From: Pseudomonadota bacterium
GTDB lineage: Bacteria; Pseudomonadota; Alphaproteobacteria; Rhizobiales; Hyphomicrobiaceae
Reading direction: 5' to 3'
Length of the DNA stretch: 9,256 bases
Assembly (NCBI GenBank): GCA_023416575.1
Contig: JAEZHL010000102.1
Coordinates: forward strand, 1-9,256
Position numbers and translations under genes: made by a program. Positions 5,241 through 9,256 of the stretch are shown here, piece after piece. How positions within the stretch are numbered: the stretch's first letter is position 1; the number at the start of each line of letters is the position of its first letter. The notes under the pieces were generated by a model. It was not told the DNA's origin. It did not search any database and saw only the letters and a list, made by a program, of their open reading frames with translations.

Positions 5241-6446
5241 ATGACTGGCGAGAAGAAGACCGTATCGGCCAAGCCGGCCTTCCAGTGGGAAGATCCGTTG
5301 CTGCTCGACGCGCAGCTTGCCGAGGATGAGCGGATGGTCCGCGATGCGGCGCGCACCTACGCCCAGGAGAAGCTGCTGCCGCGCGTCCAGGAAGCCTTCC
5401 GCCACGAGAAAACCGACCCAGCGATCTTCCGGGAAATGGGAGAACTCGGCCTGCTCGGCGCCACCATCCCCGAGACCTACGGCGGCGCCGGCCTGAACTA
5501 CGTCTGCTACGGCCTCATCGCCCGCGAGGTCGAGCGCGTCGACTCCGGCTACCGATCCATGATGAGCGTGCAGTCCTCGCTGGTCATGCTGCCGATCTAC
5601 GAGTTCGGTTCCGAGGCCCAGCGGCGGAAGTACCTGCCAAAACTTGCGACCGGGGAATGGATCGGCTGCTTCGGCCTGACGGAGCCGAACCATGGCTCGG
5701 ATCCCGGTTCGATGGCGACCCGCGCGCGCAAGGTCGAAGGCGGCTATCAGCTCACCGGCTCCAAGACCTGGATTACCAATTCACCGATCGCCGACGTGTT
5801 CGTCGTGTGGGCCAAGACGGAGGATGGGGCCATCCGCGGCTTCATCCTGGAAAAGGGCTGGCAGGGCCTCAGCGCACCGGCAATCCATGGCAAGGTCGGG
5901 CTCCGGGCATCGATCACCGGCGAGATCGTTCTCGATGGCGTGTTCGTGCCGGAAGAGAACCTGCTGCCGAACGTTTCGGGCCTCAAGGGACCATTCACCT
6001 GCCTCAACTCCGCCCGCTACGGCATTGCGTGGGGCGCGCTCGGCGCGGCGGAAGCATGCCTGGCGACGGCACGCCAGTATGTCCTCGATCGCAAGCAGTT
6101 CGGACGGCCGCTCGCAGCAAACCAGCTCATCCAGAAGAAGCTCGCGGACATGGTGAGCGAGATCAGCCTCGGCCTGCAGGGCTGTCTCCGCCTCGGCCGT
6201 ATGAAGGACGAGGGCATCGCTCCCGTCGAGGTGACGTCGATCCTGAAGCGCAACTCGTGCGGCAAGGCGCTCGACATCGCGCGCATGGCCCGCGACATGC
6301 TCGGCGGCAACGGCATCTCGGACGAGTTCTGCATTGCCCGCCATCTCGTGAACCTCGAGGTCGTCAACACCTACGAAGGCACGCACGACATCCACGCCCT
6401 GATCCTGGGTCGCGCGATCACGGGAATTCAAGCGTTCTCGAATTGA
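5241..6446 (+). CDS. gcdH: Glutaryl-CoA dehydrogenase (decarboxylating)
   Basis: This FAD enzyme of the acyl-CoA dehydrogenase family converts glutaryl-CoA to crotonyl-CoA and CO2, passing electrons to ETF in lysine, tryptophan and glutarate breakdown. At 401 aa it has the usual length. It closely resembles the mitochondrial enzyme, with blocks such as CFGLTEPNHGSDPGSM, KTWITNSPIADVFVVWA, RQFGRPLAANQLIQKKLADM (one change short) and DMLGGNGISDE. The catalytic base is Glu379 in NTYEGTHDIHALILGRAITG. Glu98, Arg105, Ser106 and Tyr378, equivalent to human Glu87, Arg94, Ser95 and Tyr369, are kept, which indicates the decarboxylating form. The start is uncertain: ATG 5241 has GGGA eight bases upstream, while ATG 5232 (404 aa) and TTG 5223 (407 aa) are also in frame. 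The gene appears to be a single transcription unit, 161 bases after the methyltransferase and closed by the terminator at 6508. No regulator or glutarate CoA-transferase gene is adjacent. Confidence 0.95.
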   Translation: MTGEKKTVSAKPAFQWEDPLLLDAQLAEDERMVRDAARTYAQEKLLPRVQEAFRHEKTDPAIFREMGELGLLGATIPETYGGAGLNYVCYGLIAREVERVDSGYRSMMSVQSSLVMLPIYEFGSEAQRRKYLPKLATGEWIGCFGLTEPNHGSDPGSMATRARKVEGGYQLTGSKTWITNSPIADVFVVWAKTEDGAIRGFILEKGWQGLSAPAIHGKVGLRASITGEIVLDGVFVPEENLLPNVSGLKGPFTCLNSARYGIAWGALGAAEACLATARQYVLDRKQFGRPLAANQLIQKKLADMVSEISLGLQGCLRLGRMKDEGIAPVEVTSILKRNSCGKALDIARMARDMLGGNGISDEFCIARHLVNLEVVNTYEGTHDIHALILGRAITGIQAFSN

Positions 6447-6507
6447 GGAAGCGCGATCGCGAGGTTCCGGAACACCTACGAAAACAGAAGCTCTGAGCCA
6501 AACGAAA

Positions 6508-6530
6508 CGGCCCGGCATCACGCCGGGCCG
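6508..6530. terminator. Bidirectional intrinsic terminator between gcdH and the ABC operon
   Basis: CGGCCCGGC (6508-6516) pairs perfectly with GCCGGGCCG (6522-6530) around a 5-nt loop. The plus strand continues ATTTGCTTTCC and the minus strand TTTCGTTTGG, so moderate T-rich tails exist in both directions. It sits 61 bases after the gcdH stop and 54 bases after the stop of permease 2, as expected for convergent units. Confidence 0.85.
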
Positions 6531-6584
6531 ATTTGCTTTCCGCAGCGAGCCTCTTGCCGCCCCGCGATCCGGGACCGCGTCAGC

Positions 6585-7493
6585 CTACTCCTTCACCGCG
6601 CCGGTCATCGACGAGACGTAGTGCTCGACGAAGAAGGAATAGAGGATCACCACCGGAAGCGAACCGATGAGCGCGCCCGCCATCAGCGACCCCCATTCGT
6701 AGACGTCGCTGCGCGCCAGCTCCGTCAGAACGCCGACAGGAACCGTCTTGTTCTCGGACGACTGGATGAATGTCAGGGCGTAGATGAACTCGTTCCACGA
6801 CAGGGTGAACGCGAAGATGCCCGCCGAGATGAGCCCCGGCACCGAGAGCGGCAGCAGCACCTTGGTCAGGATCTGCCAGCGTGATGCACCATCGATCAGC
6901 GCGCACTCCTCGAGCTCATAAGGAATGGACCTGAAATATCCCATCAGAAGCCAGGTGCAGAACGGCACGAGGAAGGTCGGATAGGTGAAGATCAGGGCGA
7001 GCTTGGTGTCGTAGATGCCGAAACCGAACACCATCAGCGCCAGCGGAATGAACAGGATCGACGGCGGCACGAGGTAGGCGAGGAAGATCGCCAGGCCGAC
7101 GTACTTTGCTCCGGTGAAACGCAGCCGCTCGATCGAGTAGGCCGCGAAAACGGATGCGGCCAGCGAAACGAACGTCGACGCGACCGAAATGATGATCGTG
7201 TTCCACAGCCAGCCCGGATACGACGTCTCGAACAGCAGGTACTTGATGTGATCGAGCGTCGGCTCGACCACCCAGAACGGACTGTAGTTGGCATAATCAG
7301 TCAGCTGGTGGTTCGGCTTCACCGCCGTCACCGCCATCCAGTAGAACGGGAACAGCAGCACGAACATGAAGACGAGCAGCGGCAGGTAAACCGTCACGAT
7401 GCGCCGGGGCAGGCGGTCGAGATAGCTCATCCCGCCTTCGTCACCGGCTTCGGTCGCAGCAAGTGTGTCCTTGCGGGAGGTGGCTAGGGTCAT
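6585..7493 (-). CDS. Carbohydrate ABC transporter permease 2 (CUT1, MalG/UgpE-like)
   Basis: This is an inner-membrane permease of a binding-protein-dependent sugar importer. The protein has 302 residues and six predicted membrane segments, beginning with LPLLVFMFVLLFPFYW and ending near LMAGALIGSLPVVILYSFFV. The cytoplasmic EAA loop that docks the ATPase is EECALIDGA (195-203), followed by the usual LPLSVPGL. The MalG-like character is supported by the P-N-N periplasmic start (KPNHQLTDY) and the SWNEFIYAL segment. ATG 7493 is preferred over the TTG at 7514, which lies only three bases past the upstream stop. GAGAGGA sits about ten bases before the ATG. It follows permease 1 by 24 bases and is the last gene of the operon before the terminator. 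The substrate cannot be read from the sequence. Confidence 0.92.
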   Translation of the reverse strand: MTLATSRKDTLAATEAGDEGGMSYLDRLPRRIVTVYLPLLVFMFVLLFPFYWMAVTAVKPNHQLTDYANYSPFWVVEPTLDHIKYLLFETSYPGWLWNTIIISVASTFVSLAASVFAAYSIERLRFTGAKYVGLAIFLAYLVPPSILFIPLALMVFGFGIYDTKLALIFTYPTFLVPFCTWLLMGYFRSIPYELEECALIDGASRWQILTKVLLPLSVPGLISAGIFAFTLSWNEFIYALTFIQSSENKTVPVGVLTELARSDVYEWGSLMAGALIGSLPVVILYSFFVEHYVSSMTGAVKE

Positions 7494-7517
7494 GGGTCTG
7501 TCATCCTCTCGCAATGA

Positions 7518-8459
7518 TCAATCCGACCCGCCCTGCTGCCACCGCCGGCGCTGCAGGCCGAAGTAGCTGAACAGGATGGCCGCGAGCAGGAACGGGATCA
7601 TCGCCACCGCGATCGCCGCGCCCTCGCCGAGCAGTCCGCCCGGGATCGCCCGCTGGAAGCTCAGGGTTGCCATCAGGTGGGTCGCGTTCAACGGCCCGCC
7701 GCGCGTCAGCACATAGATGAGCTGGAAGTCCGTGAAGGTGAACAGCACGGAGAAAGTCATTACGACGGCGATGATCGGCGTCAGCATCGGCAACGTGATG
7801 TAGCGGAACCGCTGCCAGGGCGTGGCACCATTGAGCGTCGCCGCCTCGTGCAGCGATTGAGGAATCGTCTGCAAGCCTGCCAGCAGCGAAATCGCGACGA
7901 ACGGGATGCCGCGCCAGACGTTGGCGGCGATCACCGAGGCCCGGGCATTGGTGGAATCGCCGAGGAAATTGATCGGCGCATCGATCAAGCCCATCTGGAT
8001 GAGTGCCCACGAGAGGATCGAGAACTGCGCGTCGTAGATCCACCAGAAGGCGATCGCCGACAGGACGGTCGGCACGACCCAGGGCAACAGAACGATGGCG
8101 CGGAAGAAGGCCTTGAACGGCAAATGCTCGTTGAGAATGAGCGCCAGCCACAGACCGAGCGCGAATTTCAGCACCGAGGCCACGACCGTGTAGAGGATCG
8201 TGTTGAAGATGGAGAGCCAGAAGACTGGATCGTCCCACAGCGAATAGTAGTTCTCGAGGCCGATGAACTCACCCGCGCGGCCGATGCGCGTATCCGTGAA
8301 CGCGAGCCAAACCCCGAGGCCGAGCGGATAGGTGAGAAAGACCAGCAGGAACACCGCCGCCGGAAGCAGGAAGAGAAACCCGAGCAGATTGCGCCCTTGG
8401 GAGAGATCGAAACGCGGCCACGTCCGCTCCGGCTCGCGTTTCGTTGCGGCGATGCTCAT
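7518..8459 (-). CDS. Carbohydrate ABC transporter permease 1 (CUT1, MalF/UgpA-like)
   Basis: This is an inner-membrane permease that would pair with permease 2 to form the translocation channel of a sugar importer. It has 313 residues and about six membrane segments, the first at roughly residues 24-54 (NLLGFLFLLPAAVFLLVFL). The TM1 end (FTDTRIGR, FIGLENYYSLW) is typical of UgpA-like proteins. The EAA loop reads EAATLNGA (205-212), with Leu-Asn where most members have Ile-Asp. The ribosome binding site AGAGG lies five bases before ATG 8459. The C-terminus is basic and cytoplasmic (LQRRRWQQGG). It lies 119 bases downstream of the binding-protein gene, with a long hairpin between, and 24 bases before permease 2. 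No ATPase domain is fused. Confidence 0.93.
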   Translation of the reverse strand: MSIAATKREPERTWPRFDLSQGRNLLGFLFLLPAAVFLLVFLTYPLGLGVWLAFTDTRIGRAGEFIGLENYYSLWDDPVFWLSIFNTILYTVVASVLKFALGLWLALILNEHLPFKAFFRAIVLLPWVVPTVLSAIAFWWIYDAQFSILSWALIQMGLIDAPINFLGDSTNARASVIAANVWRGIPFVAISLLAGLQTIPQSLHEAATLNGATPWQRFRYITLPMLTPIIAVVMTFSVLFTFTDFQLIYVLTRGGPLNATHLMATLSFQRAIPGGLLGEGAAIAVAMIPFLLAAILFSYFGLQRRRWQQGGSD

Positions 8460-8488
8460 GCAAACCTCTGCGAATTGTCAGCGCCTAC

Positions 8489-8516
8489 GTCTCCCGGACC
8501 TCACGATCCGGGAGAC
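8489..8516 (-). terminator. Strong hairpin between the binding-protein and permease genes (likely mRNA stabiliser)
   Basis: GTCTCCCGGA (8489-8498) and TCCGGGAGAC (8507-8516) form a perfect 10-bp stem with an 8-nt loop. On the transcribed (minus) strand the stem is followed by GTAGGCGC rather than a T-run, so full termination is unlikely. In binding-protein importer operons such a stem after the binding-protein gene typically protects the upstream mRNA and lowers permease output. That role is inferred here. Confidence 0.6.
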
Positions 8517-8578
8517 CGCTTCCTGGCATGAACCGCCGAGCCTCACTCAGGCGGCCGCACTTTTCAGTGCCAGCGCCA

Positions 8579-9256
8579 TTACACCTTGTAGTAGCGGTTG
8601 GCGCGCTGCTCGGCGCGCTTGGCCGCTTCTTCGGGCGTACGCTGACCGGTCGCCGCCTCGGCCACCATGTCGACGACGATGTAGTCGGCCATCACCGCCG
8701 CGGAGGCATAGCCGAGCGGACCGGCATAGCCGTTGGGCCGCAGCGTCTCGGAGGCGAGCGCGTACGGCGCGTGGATGGGATCTTCCTTCCACACCGGATG
8801 CGAGGCGAACGCCTTCAGCGGCTGGCAGCAGTAGGCACTCGCGCCTTGCATCCAGGCGTCGAACTGCGGCTTGTCGTACATGAACTGCAGGTAAGCGAGC
8901 GCCGCCTTCGGGAACTTCGAATACTTGAAGATCACCGCCGAGGTCGTCTGGTGCAGCTCGACCTTCTGGCCGACCGGCCCGACGGGGAAGTTCGTCGTGC
9001 GGATGTCCTTGGCTATGTCAGCGAGCTTGGGATCGTTCTTGGCGGCGTAGTAGAGCGACACGCCGTTGGCGGTCACCGACACTTCGCCGGCCAGGAAGGC
9101 GCGGTTGTTGTTGACGTCGAGCCAGCTCTCCGTGCCCGGAATGAACGTCTTGTACAGCTCGTTGGCATAGCGCAGGGCAGCGATCGTCTCGGGGCTGTTG
9201 ATGACGACCTTGCCGGACTCATCGACCATCTTGCCGCCGTGGCTCCACAGCACCCA
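8579..9256 (-). CDS. Extracellular sugar-binding protein of the ABC importer (C-terminal part)
   Basis: This is the C-terminal part (225 residues) of a family 1 periplasmic solute-binding protein that delivers a carbohydrate to the adjacent permeases. The frame runs open to the window edge, so the signal peptide and N-lobe are outside. Typical features are NSPETIAALRYANELYK, FLAGEVSVTANG, a TTNFPVGPVG segment, FPKAALAYLQFMYDKPQFDAWM, and a C-terminal helix pair, TGQRTPEEAAKRAEQRANRYY. Full-length members are usually 400-450 residues, so about half is present. A vicinal cysteine pair (codons 8826-8831, in SAYCCQPLKAF) is unusual for an exported protein and could form a disulfide or sit buried. 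The gene is first in the visible operon order and lies 119 bases before permease 1. The sugar specificity is not inferable. Confidence 0.88.
   Translation of the reverse strand, partial: WVLWSHGGKMVDESGKVVINSPETIAALRYANELYKTFIPGTESWLDVNNNRAFLAGEVSVTANGVSLYYAAKNDPKLADIAKDIRTTNFPVGPVGQKVELHQTTSAVIFKYSKFPKAALAYLQFMYDKPQFDAWMQGASAYCCQPLKAFASHPVWKEDPIHAPYALASETLRPNGYAGPLGYASAAVMADYIVVDMVAEAATGQRTPEEAAKRAEQRANRYYKV

Noticed and set aside
7677..8531. Plus-strand frame of 284 codons
   Set aside because: It is antisense to permease 1 and its composition is dominated by Arg, Glu, Gln and Asp, the typical complement of membrane-protein codons.

Overview
The window looks like a chromosomal segment of a high-GC alphaproteobacterium, most likely of the order Hyphomicrobiales (Rhizobiales). 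The reasons are the strongly GC-biased codon use, an EF-G-like second translocase paralog, a c-556-type cytochrome, a mitochondrial-like glutaryl-CoA dehydrogenase, and a possible EcfG-type promoter. This assignment rests on gene content only. I see no mobile element, tRNA, rRNA or CRISPR array.

Layout. (1) 1-1853, minus strand: an elongation-factor-G-like GTPase, cut at its C-terminus by the window edge. Its P-loop and NKID motifs are clear, but the catalytic His of switch II is replaced by Ser. (2) 1854-2707: a regulatory and intergenic stretch with one small orphan ORF (75 aa, plus strand). The ORF is preceded by a GGAAC-N17-GTT promoter-like pair overlapped by a 7-bp dyad. (3) 2708-4200, plus strand: two periplasmic c-type cytochromes, a c-556/c' type protein and a diheme cytochrome. 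The second appears to start at an AUU codon behind a good Shine-Dalgarno, and a GC-rich hairpin lies between the two genes. (4) 4297-5079, plus strand: a class I SAM-dependent methyltransferase of the Methyltransf_24 type, substrate unknown. (5) 5241-6446, plus strand: glutaryl-CoA dehydrogenase, followed by a strong bidirectional terminator. (6) 6585-9256, minus strand: a CUT1-type carbohydrate ABC importer in the order binding protein (5' end outside the window), permease 1, permease 2. No ATPase is visible.

How the genes work together. The two cytochromes probably relay electrons in the periplasm for an oxidoreductase that is not in the window. GcdH feeds lysine/tryptophan/glutarate catabolism. 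The ABC genes form one operon convergent with gcdH, separated from it by the terminator. The blocks look like ordinary chromosomal neighbours rather than one integrated system. I did not find a convincing new multi-gene system. The most noteworthy points are the atypical EF-G paralog, the probable AUU start, and the orphan small ORF with its layered upstream signals.
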